Part shown: positions 1 through 12,934 of the stretch, piece by piece
Numbering within the stretch: the first letter of the stretch is position 1
How the letters are laid out: each line of letters begins with the position of its first letter
From: Piscicola geometra
Lineage: Eukaryota; Annelida; Clitellata; Hirudinida; Piscicolidae
Length of the DNA: 64,000 nt
Direction: 5' to 3'
Assembly (NCBI GenBank): GCA_943735955.1
Contig: OX030966.1
Coordinates: 1,132,518 to 1,196,517 of the forward strand
Notes under the pieces: generated by a model
Seen by the model: the letters and a program-made list of their open reading frames with translations, nothing else
What the model was told of the DNA's origin: nothing
Database searches by the model: none
Program-made: the position numbers and the translations under genes

Positions 1-503
1 AAAATGAGCTATTTTAAAATACTACAAGAATTAGCCAAAATTTTGTTTAGTATATTTTCAAGTTATATTCCCTGTGAACGGAATTTTTCACCATGTGGTC
101 GTTTAACATCAGACCCAAGCTCACCTAATTTTAACGCTGAAACTTTTGCCGGTTTAACCCGTGTGAAAAGCAATAAAGACTTGATTGAATTACTCAAAAA
201 CAATGACTAACTTCAATACTTTCATTTTAATAAATACTTTAAATTTAAATCGTTTTTTATAAATTTTATTAAAAGAAATATTCTCTGACTTTCAAATAAT
301 TAATTTTAAGAAATGTTAGAACTAGCAAGTTTGGGACCAGTGAAATCGGCAGCGAAAATGAATAAAAAAACAAAAGAGTTTCGGGAACGGTCGGGACGGG
401 AATCAAAATTCTGATGTCCAATCGTGAACGGGACGAGACGGGAAAAAAATTTCGGGAACGGGACGGGACCGGGAATGAAAAATCGTATATGTCCTTTCTC
501 TAG
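1..503 (+). mobile_element. hAT element family 1, 3' part (truncated by window edge)
   Basis: An open frame at 4-210 encodes the C-terminal dimerisation region typical of hAT transposases, with a short CERNFS motif followed by GRLTSDP. The same segment recurs at 31006-31218 (+) and 39555-39869 (-), and the non-coding tail with repeated GGGACGGG-like words is shared by all three copies. The element appears to end near 503, just after a run resembling the terminal inverted repeat of the complete copy at 39396-40843. Only the 3' end lies in the window, so autonomy cannot be judged; the other copies are defective. Confidence 0.75.
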
Positions 504-997
504 TAGGAATGCATAGGGATGATCATAACAACATGCAAACATAAAGAGATGTGCATGTGGCTTGCAGTCAAACACGTAATCATGCCTTTGCATACAAGCA
601 GATACTTGACCAGTTCACTTGGTCAACGCGCCTAATCACTAGAAAAGGCGGTCACATGATGAAACCTGGGAAATACTTCACCTTGTTAGACAGTTTGACT
701 GAAATTTAACAATCAAGTCCTCAACCATTTTTTATTTTCATTCATGTTTTCTATTTTTCAAAAGTGCTCATGAATGTGACCAACACCGTCAAGATTTTAT
801 ATTTTTCAGTTTAATTTATTTCATATATTGTAACCCATTTGTAAAACTTCTATTCTAAAACTTAGCAAACTGTTGTAAAAAAAGCTTCGATTGTTTAATT
901 CCAGTCAAACTGAAATAAAACACTCGTATGGTGAAACATTTTCAAACTTTTGCAAAAAGTGTGAGCGGGCAGCTAAGTGTGTGAAGTCTCTGTCTTG
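504..997. other. Unassigned intergenic sequence
   Basis: AT-rich sequence without a convincing coding frame, RNA gene or repeat that I can recognise. Confidence 0.5.
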
Positions 998-1340
998 GAC
1001 TCCACCTTCGACTCCACCTTCGACTCCACCTTCGACTCCACCTTCGACTCCACCTTCGACTCCACCTTCGACTCCACCTTCGACTCCACCTTCGACTCCA
1101 CCTTCGACTCCACCTTCGACTCCACCTTCGACTCCACCTTCGGCTCCACCTTCGACTCCACCTTCGACTCCACCTTCGACTCCACCTTCGACTCCACCTT
1201 CGACTCCACCTTCGACTCCACCTTCGACTCCACCTTCGACTCCACCTTCGACTCTGGCTTCGACTCCACCTTCGACTCCACCTTCGACTCCACCTTCGAC
1301 TCCACCTTCGACTCCACCTTCGACTCTGGCTTCGACTCGA
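998..1340. repeat. 12-bp tandem array (ACTCCACCTTCG)
   Basis: About 28 near-identical 12-bp units with a few substituted units. Because 12 is divisible by three, all frames stay open and give artefactual repeat proteins on both strands. Confidence 0.95.
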
Positions 1341-1344
1341 TTCG

Positions 1345-1411
1345 AAAAATGTGCAGCCTTAGTGGCCTAGAAGCCCGTTCGGGTTATACGCCACTATAAT
1401 AATGCTTGCCA
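1345..1411 (+). mobile_element. SINE 3' fragment
   Basis: Matches the 3' half of the tRNA-type SINE seen at 28180-28335 and 34838-35005, including the words GAAGCCCGTTCGGGTT and ACGCCACTATAATAATGC. The tRNA-like head is missing, as in a 5'-truncated copy. Confidence 0.7.
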
Positions 1412-2579
1412 TAAAAAGATGTTTCTTCTACCTATATAATTGAATTGTAGTTTTCTTCTATTTTGAGCAATCAGACCAGAGTCCTTTCCTCTCGTTGAGC
1501 CGATGTACTCAAATACTTCCACCTTCTTCAACACTTGTAGACGCACACTCCACTTCCTTCCCCTTTGTTTAAGCACGACATTCTGCCTTTCTACTGATCG
1601 CTCTCAATCTCTTTTTACAAACTCCACTTCTCAAACCTCTTTCCAACCCGTTTCCTACTTTCTTCTCAAATTACAATATTTTCCGCAAACATCATGTCCC
1701 AAACTTGCCAGGTCTCCATCTGGCCAACCCAATAATCACCTCTGACTTTCTGATGCCTCTTCTGACTTCTTCCTCACTAATCTTGTTCACTTTTTGTTCA
1801 ACCGATTCAATTTTCTCCAATCTTCTTTCTTCTTCATTTTCCATCCATCCATCCATCCACTCACGCATGCATTCAACCCACCGGCAGAAAGATGCAGGAA
1901 GACGTGCATGAGGGCAATCCGAAAAGTGCTCGTCTGCATTCTGAGCAGTGCAGTCTGCTCCTCCTAACGCTAGTTCTCTGCAACTTTCAAGATTCCAATG
2001 ATGATTCCGATGAATCTTTCTGATCTATAAGCTGGCCTTCAATGCAGCTTAATCAGATTTGTTGTTCTCTTCTAGCAGAAGCACTTCTTATCATCCAACT
2101 CAACCACCACTCTCAGCATTATATAGCCTAAAACATATAGGTATACTCAGGTCTCGAAAACCCAGAAGTCTATTTAATACAAAGTATGATATACACAAAG
2201 AATGTTACATATAGTATGTGATAAACACAAAGTATGTAACATATAGTATGTAACAATGTTTCATTTTAACATATACACACCTATGAGTGAAGCAGTCCAT
2301 TAAAAAGTTACTGATGATCCGTTAATGCTTCAACGAAATCTGTTTTGAAGCAAGAGTTATTATTTTTTTTTAAGTAGTCATCATTCTTGAAAATGGGTTA
2401 ACTCGTATGATCGCATATATTTTCTACTCTAACACAAATCACTTAACGCTAGAGTTTAGATTAGATAAGATAACAAGTTTCCATGGTGATGAATGAAATA
2501 ATTAACAAGTTTTAATCAAATAATTATGATTTAATAATAAGATCAAAAAATATAGTTTGATAAATTGTGCAGAACAGTA
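1412..2579. other. LRRC23 upstream region, no recognised feature
   Basis: No coding exon recognised. It contains a short CATC repeat near 1842-1860 and AT-rich sequence. The LRRC23 promoter and 5' untranslated region should lie in the right part, but I see no clear core promoter motif. Confidence 0.4.
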
Positions 2580-5500
2580 ATGTCGAAGTCTTCGGATTTA
2601 ACAGACTCACTCCGGAAACGTTCCCAATCGATTTACCCTAAGAATGGCGAGGAAGAGGAGGCGGAGGAAGATGAGGAGGAGGAATTATTCATGAGTGAAG
2701 ACATGGACGATGTGTCCGATGAAGAAGAAGACAACGCCATACTGGGCAAGGTGGTGGTCATTCGATGAGCTTGCATTTCAACATTTCAACGGCGCCATTC
2801 ATATGCCACTGTGCAGTAGGGTAACGACTCTCTGCTTGACCAATTATGAAAGGTCCTAGGTTCGAGTGCAACCAATGCCCTAGTAACAAATGAGATTATG
2901 CAGCCTAAGTGGCTCTCAAGCTCGTTCGAATTATACGCCCTATAATGAAGCTGGTCATGACCACTATTATTACTGTGCAGGAGTATTTACTGAACCCTCT
3001 GGTGGTTGCCATGATGGAAGACTGTCTGTCGATGCTGTGCAAGGTCTCCAATGGACTCGCTCATGCCTTTGTCAAGCTTGACGCCGTCGACCTGTGTGTT
3101 TTACATTTAGGTTTTTTACAATTTCAATGACACAAGGGCGGCGATCTGCTGCAAATCTTGGAGGGGTCTAGTTTAGGGGGTCTAACCAGCATAGACGATC
3201 CTGGGGGGTCCTGGGGTTCAGAACCCTCTTCCCCCCTCTTTAAAAAAACATTTTAAAACTTTTTTTAACGAATATTTTAGTAAGCAATAAATAGTTTTGT
3301 TTTAGACAGCTACCACTATAACTACACATACTCACAATGTATTAATATATAAAAGATTTGTTTTATGCTATGGTTGACGATTATGCTCTCATCAAAACAA
3401 GAGTTTTGAAATGTTTTTATTGAAAAAAAGTAGGGAGGGGGCCACATTAAAGCGGACCCCTCACTTCCAAAAAGTGGGGGGGTCTGGACCCTTCCAGGAT
3501 CGCCGCCCATGCAATGACATAAGAGAGGGTTGAGGTGAAGACAATTCATATTGAGAATCACACGAACAGGACTCTGAGCAACATCTCTCTGCTCATTGAC
3601 TACGCCCACTTAAGTTACATTGGTGCGACGTTCAAATGTTAAAAACTCACTCTCAAACCTTAAAAAATATAATAAATTCCAGCATTCATTCCCAACACCA
3701 TAAGACTCTTTGCATAATACCTTCTTGCTCCGCACAAAACGGCAGACGTCTCGAGGAACTACATCCGAGACGTGGCTCCCATCAGCAACATCGCCCACCT
3801 GCTCACCCTCCGCGCAGACAACAACCTCCTCACAGTAGCGCACCTCATGCCCCTGCCCTTCCTGCAGAGACTCAGCCTCGCCAACAACTTCCTCAACAGG
3901 GCTGTCGGCTTCAACCACCCCTTGTTGCGCTACCTGAACCTCAAGAGTTAGTTCTACTTTTCTGACGTTTAAGAGCGCTCTAAGTTGTAACACTTCATGC
4001 AAATAAGACAAAATCATAGCACATAAATAACGGTACCACGACAGCCTTGAAAACACACAAACAAATCTTACAATACATTTGCCAATACAATATTCAATCA
4101 TCTAGTTTAAGCCACGTTTAAAACACTCATTGTGTTTTTATGTATTGTGTTGTACTGTGTGTATTGTGGTGCACAACGGTGTTCAAGACTATGGGAGACT
4201 GACTGTCTTACTGTGTTGTTCTATCATATTGTATGATAATGAGGTGCACAATGTTCTAATGCACGATACTGTACTTCCTTGTGTTTCCGGAATAGATTGC
4301 ACTGCATAGGGCTGCATTGCACAAACACCAACGCAGACAACCGACTGCGCTCCATGACCGGCTCGAAGGTCTCGGCGATGACCTTCCTGAGCACCGTCGA
4401 CCTCTCGCACAACAAACTCTCCAACGTGTACGGCCTCAACTCAGGCAGCATCAGGAACCTCTATCTCGTCAGAACGCCCTCCTCATCGATTCAGTCGCTC
4501 ATCGTCTCCATCCACCTATGCAATCATACAATTTAGCTTATATGCCATGGCATTGCATTGTATGTTCTATTGATTTCAATAGTTAGTGGCGTGTCATAGC
4601 AGGCAAACTGAGGCTTTGATCAGGGCTTAAACTTTTCGCCCAAACATTGAAGAAGTATTTCTTAATTATTCATGTGGAAAAGTTTAGTGCCTGTATAATC
4701 GTGTTATAATCGTATAACATTTCATGATGCATATTATAATTGCCACCTGTTCAAAAGCCTATTTTTTCATTTCTTGCATTAAGATCACTTTCATCGCCAT
4801 TCGCCATCCGACAGTCTCACAACCGCATCGACAACTTGGACGGCGTCAACGAGATTGCCAACGTCGAAGTGCTGCACTTGAGGGGCAACCGCCTGCGCTC
4901 CCTCGACCCCTCCCTCGGAGAACTCAAGCGCCTCAAGTACCTCAACCTCAGGTCCGACCTGCATCGCCATCGTCAAATCATTATCATCACCATCGTCAAA
5001 TCATTATCATCACCATCGTCAAATCATTATCATCATCATCGTCAAATCATTATCATCACCATCGTCAAATCATTATCATCATCATCGTCAAATCATTATC
5101 ATCACCATCGTCATCGTGCATTTGAAAGGTACTGTGCCGACCAAAGCGGCTCGACCACCCTCGCAGGTCAAACCGCCTCAAAACGCCAGAGAGCCTGCTC
5201 GAAGCGGCCTCCATCGACAGCCTCAAGACGCTCATCGTCACCGGTGGGTGCTATGGTGATGATGATGATGAGATGATCATCATCACCATGCTTTGGCGTT
5301 TAGGTAAAATATATCGACATATTCTCATTGTACAATAGCCTATTGTCAAGCAGAGTATTGATCAAAAATAGACCTTGGAAGAAATGACCCTCAACAAAGA
5401 TTTACCTTAGAGGAAATAAATCTTAAAATAGCCCTTAACAAAAGTAGACCTTAGGTTTGCCTGTTTCAAAGGGTATCCCGTCGAAGGTCTGTTTTGTCCA

Positions 5501-7520
5501 AAATGCGTCTCTAAATGAAGGGCATGCATTACTGAACTTATGCATCAAAAGCATTTTGGGGCTCGTTAAGAACTCCCATGCATTGCATCCTGCGACACTA
5601 ATACAACTACTTGACACTGGCCTTGCAACTGCATGCCACCGAGCACTGATGTGTCCAGACAAATGCAAACCACTGTGATCCATGACCTAGCAACACTAAG
5701 CAAACTTGCCACCACACCACCACGACGACAACTACGACCACCACCACGACCACCACCACTACACCACCACGACCACCACCACACCACCACGACCACCACC
5801 ACACGACCACCACTACACCACCACGACCACCACCAAAGGAACACCACTACACCACCACGACCACCACCACGACCACACGACCAACACCACGACCACACGA
5901 CCACCACCACACCACCACGACCACCACCATACGACCACGACCACCACTACACCACACCACCACCACCACACCACCACCACACCACCACACGACCACCACC
6001 ACCACCACACCACACCACCACACCACCACCACACGACCACCACCACCACCACCACACCACCACCACACCACACCACCACCACCACACCACCACACCACAC
6101 CACCACACTACACCACCACACCACACCACACCACCACCACACCACCACACCACACCACCACACCACACCACCACACCACACCACCACACCACACCACCAC
6201 ACCACCACCACACCACACCACCACACCACCACCACACCACACCACCACACCACCACACCACACCACCACACCACCACACCACACCACCACACCACACGAC
6301 CACACCACACCACCACACCACACGACCACACCACACCACCACCACACCACCACACCACCACCACCACACCACCACCACACCACCACACCACACCACCACA
6401 CCACACGACCACACCACCACCACACCACACCACCACACCACCACCACACAACCACATGACCACACCACCACACCACCACACCACACCACCACCACCACAC
6501 CACCACCACACCACCACCACATCACCACCACACCACCACCACCACACCACACCACCACCACACCACCACCACCACCACCACCACCACACCACCACCACAC
6601 CACCACCACACCACCACACCACACTACACCACCACACCACACCACCACCACCACACCACCACCACACCACCACACCACACCACCACACCACACCACCACA
6701 CCACACCACACGACCACACCACACGACCACACCACCACCACACCACACCACCACACCACCACCACACCACCACCACACCACACCACCACACCACACCACC
6801 ACACCACACCACCACACCACCACACCACACCACACGACCACACCACACCACCACACCACACCACACCACTACACCACACCACCACCACACCACCACACCA
6901 CACCACCACCACCACACCACCACCACACCACCACACCACACCACCACACCACACCACACGACCACACCACCACCACACCACACCACCACACCACCACACC
7001 ACCACCACACAACCACATGACCACACCACCACCACACCACCTCACCACCACACCACACCACCACACCACCACACCACATGGCCACAGGAAATGGGCTGGC
7101 GAGGACGGACACGTACCGCAGACATGTGCTGTTGAGACTGCCTGGCCTGCAGAGACTCGACAAGGCCTTCGTCGGCGAGGAAGACCTCAAGGAGGTTTGA
7201 TAATGATATGAATAATGTTCATCATAATAGGGCTCGTTTGGAGGGCAGTTGAGCGCTATAAGATTTATAATATTGGTCTGTAGGTGGCATTGTTGAAGAG
7301 GGAAGAGGCGGAAAGGATGAAGGAAGAACAGAGGTTGCTGGATGAAGAGTTGTTTGCTGAGGAGATAGGGAATGAAGAGGAGGAGGAGGAGGAGGAGGAG
7401 GAGAAGGAGGAAGAGGAGGAAGAGGAAGAAATGGAAGACGGTCTACTGAGCGAAATAGAAAGACTGAGTGAGGCGGAGAGTGGGGAGAAGGAAGAAGGTG
7501 AGGGCGACACAAAGACTTGA
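2580..7520 (+). CDS. LRRC23: Leucine-rich repeat-containing protein 23 (radial spoke protein), 9 exons
   Basis: Exons: 2580-2750, 2981-3093, 3528-3622, 3746-3946, 4337-4467, 4815-4951, 5167-5243, 7088-7194, 7284-7520. All joins are GT/AG and in phase, giving 422 residues (human about 343). Residues 1-57 are acidic. The block CKVSNGLAHAFVKL (exon 2) is the family's N-terminal signature. Exons 3-7 carry consecutive leucine-rich repeats, e.g. LNLKNNRLRSM, VDLSHNKL, LHLRGNRLRSL and LKYLNLR. Exon 8 gives the cap LPGLQRLDKAF, and exon 9 is a charged Glu/Lys tail. In other animals LRRC23 is an axonemal radial-spoke-head component of motile cilia; that role is inferred here. The start is the first ATG in exon 1's open frame. 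Introns 1 and 2 are mostly a SINE and a MITE, and intron 7 is a 1.4-kb CAC array. The exon 2/3 junction is the least certain. Confidence 0.93.
2812..2965 (+). mobile_element. tRNA-derived SINE in LRRC23 intron 1
   Basis: Diverged copy of the SINE at 34838-35005. It retains the B-box-like word GGTTCGAGTGC and the downstream body. It occupies most of the 230-bp intron and ends roughly 15 bp before the exon 2 acceptor. Confidence 0.8.
3133..3511. mobile_element. hAT-type MITE with 8-bp target duplication
   Basis: Non-coding element with 14-bp terminal inverted repeats (CAAGGGCGGCGATC at the left; CATGGGCGGCGATC when the right end is reverse-complemented). It is flanked by the direct repeat CAATGACA at 3125-3132 and 3512-3519. 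Both hallmarks fit the hAT superfamily. A related 611-bp copy lies at 45716-46326. Confidence 0.88.
4970..5115. repeat. About 23-bp tandem array in LRRC23 intron 6
   Basis: Roughly six units of ATCGTCAAATCATTATC followed by ATCACC or ATCATC, lying between exons 6 and 7. Confidence 0.85.
5700..7080. repeat. CAC/CCACA satellite in LRRC23 intron 7
   Basis: About 1.4 kb made almost wholly of CAC, CACCA and CACGAC words with irregular register. It stops within about 10 bp of the exon 8 acceptor. Long His/Thr/Pro open frames on + and Val/Trp/Cys frames on - are artefacts of the absence of stop trinucleotides. Confidence 0.97.
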
Positions 7521-7636
7521 GCTTATGACGACTTCTATGCAGTATTTATTCAAAAAATTCTCAACAAACTAAAGAGTGCAAACATGCTGACGCAGTGAGA
7601 CAATGGAAGGAGCTTTCTAACTCATTTTTAAGAATT

Positions 7637-7642
7637 TTTATT
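7637..7642 (-). terminator. Polyadenylation signal of THTPA
   Basis: AATAAA on the - strand about 80 nt downstream of the THTPA stop codon, the usual place for a cleavage/polyadenylation signal. No equally good signal was seen for LRRC23 in the 200-bp gap between the two stops. Confidence 0.6.
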
Positions 7643-7719
7643 TCATTGGTTAACGATTTTTTGAAAAAAATGTTCAAAAAAGTTTGTACAATGAGGGTGG
7701 ATTGGAGGTTGCAGATGTT

Positions 7720-10700
7720 TCAGACAAGGATTTTGAGCTCGTAAAGCCTCCTGTAGTGCACGGGTCTGTTCTTTTTGAGGTAGTAGCCCATCTTGCCTGC
7801 AACCTTCTGCTCCAGAGGGATGCCTTCGAGGGGGAAGAGAAGGTTCATGAAAGATGATGGTGTTGTGATGGAGGATGATGGTGTTGTGATGGAGGATGAT
7901 GGTGTTGTGATGGAGGATGATGGTGTTGTGATGGAGGATGATGGTGTTGTGATGGAGGATGATGGAGGATGATGGTGTTGTGATGGAGGATGATGGTGTT
8001 GTGATGGAGGATGATGGAAGATGATGGTGTTGTGATGGAGGATGATGGTGTTGTGATGGAGGATGATGGAAGATGATGGTGTTGTGATGGAGGATGATGG
8101 TGTTGTGATGGAGGATGATGGAAGATGATGGTGTTGTGATGGAGGATGATGGTGTTGTGATGGAGGATGATGGTGTTGTGATGGAGGATGATGGTGTTGT
8201 GATGGAGGATGATGGAAGATGATGGTGTTGTGATGGAGGATGATGGTGTTGTGATGGAGGATGATGGTGTTGTGATGGAGGATGATGGTGTTGTGATGGA
8301 GGATGATGGTGTTGTGATGGAGGATGATGGAAGATGATGGTGTTGTGATGGAGGATGATGGAAGATGATGGTGTTGTGATGGAGGATGATGGTGTTGTGA
8401 TGGAGGATGATGGAGGATGATGGTGTTGTGATGGAGGATGATGGTGTTGTGATGGAGGATGATGGTGTTGTGATGGAGGATGATGGTGTTGTGATGGAGG
8501 ATGATGGTGTTGTGAAGGAGGATGATGGTGTTGTGATGGAGGATGATGGTGTTGTGATGGAGGATGATGGAGGATGATGGTGTTGTGATGGAGGATGATG
8601 GTGTTGTGAAGAAGGATGATGGTGTTGTGATGGAGGATGATGGTGTTGTGATGGAGGATGATGGAGGATGATGGTGTTGTGATGGAGGATGATGGTGTTG
8701 TGATGGAGGATGATGGAGGATGATGGTGTTGTGATGGAGGATGATGGTGTTGTGATGGAGGATGATGGTGTTGTGATGGAGGATGATGGTGTTGTGATGG
8801 AGGATGATAGTGTTGTGATGGAGGATGATGGTGTTGTGCTGGAGGATGATGGTGTTGTGATGGAGGATGATGGTGTTGTGATGGAGGATGATGGTGTTGT
8901 GATGGAGGATGATGGTGTTGTGATGAAGGATGATGGTGTTGTGATGGAGGATGATGGTGTTGTGATGGAGGATGATGGTGTTGTGATGGAGGATGATGGT
9001 GTTGTGATGGAGGATGATGATGTTATGATGGAGGATGATGGTGTTGTGATGGAGGATGATGGAGGATGATGGTGTTGTGATGGAGGATGATGGTGTTGTG
9101 ATGGAGGATGATGGTGTTGTGATAGAGGATGATGGTGTTGTGATGGAGGATGATGGTGTTGTGATAGAGGATGATGGTGTTGTGATGGAGGATGATGGTG
9201 TTGTGATGGAGGATGATGGTGTTGTGATGGAGGATGATGGTGTTGTGATGGAGGATGATGGTGTTGTGATGGAGGATGATGGTGTTGTGATGGAGGATGA
9301 TGGTGTTGTGATGGAGGATGATGGTGTTGTGATGAAGGATGATGGTGTTGTGATGGAGGATGATGGTGTTGTGATGGAGGATGATGGTGTTGTGATGGAG
9401 GATGATGGTGTTGTGATGGAGGATGATGGTGTTGTGATGAAGGATGATGGTGTTGTGATGGAGGATGATGGTGTTGTGATGGAGGATGATGGAGGATGAT
9501 GGTGTTGTGATGGAGGATGATGGTGTTGTGATGGAGAATGATGGTGTTGTGAAGGAGGATGATGGTGTTGTGATGGAGGATGATGGTGTTGTGATGGAGG
9601 ATGATGGTGTTGTGCTGGAGGATGATGGAGGATGATGGTGTTGTGATGGAAGATGATGGTGTTGTGACGGAGGATGATGGTGTTGTGATGGAGGATGATG
9701 GTGTTGTGATGGAGGATGATGGTGTTGTGATGGAGGATGATGGTGTTGTGATGGAGGATGATGGTGTTGTGATGGAGGATGATGGTGTTGTGATGGAGGA
9801 TGATGGTGTTGTGATGGAGGATGATGGTGTTATGCTGGAGGATGATGGAGGATGATGGTGTTGTGCTGGAGGATGATGGTGTTGTGATGGAGGATGATGG
9901 TGTTGTGATGGAGGATGATGGTGTTGTGATGGAGGATGATGGAGGATGATGGTGTTGTGATGGAGGATGATGGAGGATGATGGTGTTGTGATGGAGGATG
10001 ATGGAGTTGTGATGGAGGATGATGGTGTTGTGATGGGGGATGATTGAGTTGTGATGGAGGATGATGGTGTTGTGCTGGAGGATGATGGTGTTGTGATGGA
10101 GGATGATGGAGTTGTGATGGAGGATGATGGTGTTGTGATGGGGGATGATTGAGTTGTGATGGAGGATGATGGTGTTGTGATGGAGGATGATGGTGTTGTG
10201 ATGGAGGATGATGGGGTTGTGATGAAGGATGATGGTGTTGTGATGGAGGATGATGGTGTTGTGCTGGAGGATGATGGTGTTGTGATGGAGGATGATGGAG
10301 GATGATGGTGTTGTGATGGAGGATGATGGTGTTGTGATGGAGGATGATGGTGTTGTGCTGGAGGATGATGGTGTTGTGATGGAGGATGATGGTGTTGTGC
10401 TGGAGGATGATGGTGTTGTGATGGAGGATGATGGTGTTGTGATGGAGGATGATGGTGTTGTGATGGAGGATGATGGTGTTGTGATGAAGGTTGATGGTGT
10501 TGTGATGGAGGATGATGGTGTTGTGCTGGAGGATGATGGAGGATGATGGTGTTGTGAAGGAGGATGATGGTGTTGTGATGGAGGATGATGGTGTTGTGAT
10601 GAAGGATGATGGTGTTGTGATAGAGGATGATGGAGGATGATGGTGTTGTGATGGAGGATGATGGTATTGTGAAGGAGGATGATGGTGTTGTGATGGAGGA

Positions 10701-12442
10701 TGATGGTGTTGTGATGAAGGTTGATGGTGTTGTGATGGAGGATGATGGTGTTGTGCTGGAGGATGATGGAGGATGATGGTGTTGTGAAGGAGGATGATGG
10801 TGTTGTGATGGAGGATGATGGTGTTGTGATGAAGGATGATGGTGTTGTGATGAAGGATGATGGTGTTGTGATGGAGGATGATGGAGGATGATGGTGTTGT
10901 GATGGAGGATGATGGTATTGTGAAGGAGGATGATGGTGTTGTGATGGAGGATGATGGTGTTGTAATGGAGGATGATGGTGTTGTGCTGGAGGATGATGGT
11001 GTTGTGATGGAAGATGATGATGTTGTGATGGAGGATGATGGTGTTGTGATGGAGGATGATGGTGTTGTGATGAAGGATGATGGTGTTGTGATAGAGGATG
11101 ATGGTGTTGTGATGGAGGATGATGGTGTTGTGATGGAGGATGATGGTGTTGTGATGGGGGATGATGGTGTTGTGATGGAGGATGATGGTGTTGTGATGGA
11201 GGATAATGGTGTTGTGATGGAGGATGATGGTGTTGTGATAGAGGATGATGGAGGATGATGGTGTTGTGATGGAGGATGATGGTGTTGTGATGGAGGATGA
11301 TGGTGTTGTGATGGAGGATGATGGAGGATGATGGTGTTGTGATGAAGGATGATGGTGTTGTGATGGAGGATGATGGAGGATGATGGTGTTGTGATGGAGG
11401 ATGATGGTGTTGTGATGGAGGATGATGGTGTTGTGATGGAGGATGATGGTGTTGTGATGGAGGATGATGGAGGATGATGGTGTTGTGATGGAGGATGATG
11501 GAGGATGATGGTGTTGTGATGAAGGATGATGGTGTTGTGATGGAGGATGATGGTGTTGTGATGGAGAATGATGGTGTTGTGATGGAGGATGATAGTGTTG
11601 TGATGGGGAATGATGGTGTTGTGATAGAGGATGATGGTGTTGTGAAGGAGGATGATGGTGTTGTGATGGAGGATGATGGTGTTGTGATGGAGGATGATGG
11701 TGTTGTGATGGAGGATGATGGAGGATGATGATGTTGTGATGGAGGATGATGGTGTTGTGATGGAGGATGATGGAGGATGATGGTGTTGTGATGGAGGATG
11801 ATGGTGTTGTGATGGAGGATGATGGTGTTGTGATGGAGGATGATAGTGTTGTGATGGTGGATGATGGTTGGATTGAGTAGTAGAGATAAATGACCATTCT
11901 GAATAGTCACCTAGTTTGGAGATGAAGGCGTCAATCTTCTGGGAGCCCAAGCTGATCTGGTCCTGCCTCTCAAGCAGCAGTTCCACTTCGCCCACATTGA
12001 AGCCAGTGTCTGTGGTGTCAATGTCGACAACAAACTCTCCAATCTTGAAGCTCCTGCGGTGTGTGGTGATGGAAGAGAAGGAGGTCACTTGGAAATAGTC
12101 CAGACAAGTGCGCAGGTTGCTGAATGACTCATTCTGAGAAGTGGACTGGTTGCCTTGAAGGATGGGCAGGATCAGATTAATGATGTCTTCCTCGTTCTCA
12201 GTTTCACGGTACGAAGAGTTCAAAAGCTTATCATCTGCATGCCTCTGGTCAGCAGGGCTCTTGAGCTCCCAGGTTTCGTCGCGTTGTCGCAGCCAGAAGT
12301 TCTTCTCTGTGAGGCGGTTGTCACTCGTGTCGTAGTAGACGTCGGTGAAGGTCTTGCAGACGTCAGACTTTATGGCTTCCAGGCCCATGATCGCCTTCAA
12401 GACACCCTCATTCACGTTGAACTTGCGCTCCACTTCTATCAT
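7720..12442 (-). CDS. THTPA: Thiamine triphosphatase (CYTH fold), 2 exons
   Basis: Exon 1 is 12442-11911 and exon 2 is 7823-7720, joined in phase 1 across a GT/AG intron of 4.09 kb, giving 211 residues (human 230). The CYTH signature ExExK is present as EVERK at residues 3-7. DVYYDT, FWLRQRD, WELKSP, VVDIDTTDTGF and GEVELLLE follow in family order; these charged residues line the triphosphate tunnel in known members. Exon 2 supplies the C-terminal helix block (GIPLEQKVAGK, then YLKKNRPVHYRRL), matching the end of vertebrate ThTPase. The enzyme hydrolyses thiamine triphosphate to the diphosphate in the cytosol. It converges on LRRC23 with 199 bp between stop codons. The intron is almost entirely a 21-bp satellite. 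The frame running from exon 1 into the repeat is not biological. Confidence 0.95.
7855..11868. repeat. 21-bp satellite filling the THTPA intron
   Basis: About 4.0 kb of the unit GATGATGGTGTTGTGATGGAG (+ strand), interspersed with extra 10-bp GATGATGGAG insertions that shift the register. There are scattered single-base variants and higher-order blocks. On the THTPA sense strand the unit is C/A/T-rich. Long open frames on both strands are repeat artefacts. Confidence 0.98.
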
Positions 12443-12934
12443 GGCCTTGTTTAGTGAAAATAATAATTTGAAGCTTCAATTTGAAAAATAAAACTCTAAA
12501 CTACATTACTTTTAAGACATTTTCAAATAAGTTTAGCCCTCTTGTAGCATAAAAGGGATTCAACGACAAAGACAACCTACTGCGTATGAGGTTCTTGGAG
12601 AAAGAAAGATAGAGTTTAGAAGGTAACAAAAATAAAAATCGGTATTGAATCAGGAGCAATGGGGTAATTAATATTTGTTTATTAAAGTATTTTTGGAAAA
12701 GAAAGGTTTATTAAAATACATTTTTGCATTAAAATAGGGGGTGAGTGTAACGGAGCGATTTTTGAATTCGTTTTACATTTTCGCCACAAACAAAGGTTAA
12801 GTTGAACTCGGTAATTGTAAACATAAACATCAACAGCTGATGGTACTTTTTTTTATTTTGCAGGAGTCATTTTAAATAGTTTGTCGAAATTTCAATAAAA
12901 AATTATCGCTTTTTGTAATTGTTAGAGACCTAAC
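12443..12934. other. THTPA upstream region, no recognised feature
   Basis: AT-rich sequence containing the presumed THTPA promoter and 5' untranslated region; no clear motif or coding frame seen. Confidence 0.4.

Noticed and set aside
2890..3081. Separate small gene overlapping LRRC23 exon 2
   Set aside because: Out-of-frame shadow running from the SINE into exon 2.
5633..7211. 500-residue His/Thr/Pro open frames and reverse Val/Trp/Cys frames
   Set aside because: They lie in a CAC satellite within LRRC23 intron 7; stops are absent because the repeat lacks the needed trinucleotides.
7720..11910. 1350-1396-residue open frames on the - strand
   Set aside because: Unit length 21 is divisible by three, so frames stay open through the THTPA intron. 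Only the terminal 33 codons (exon 2) and the separate exon 1 have protein homology.
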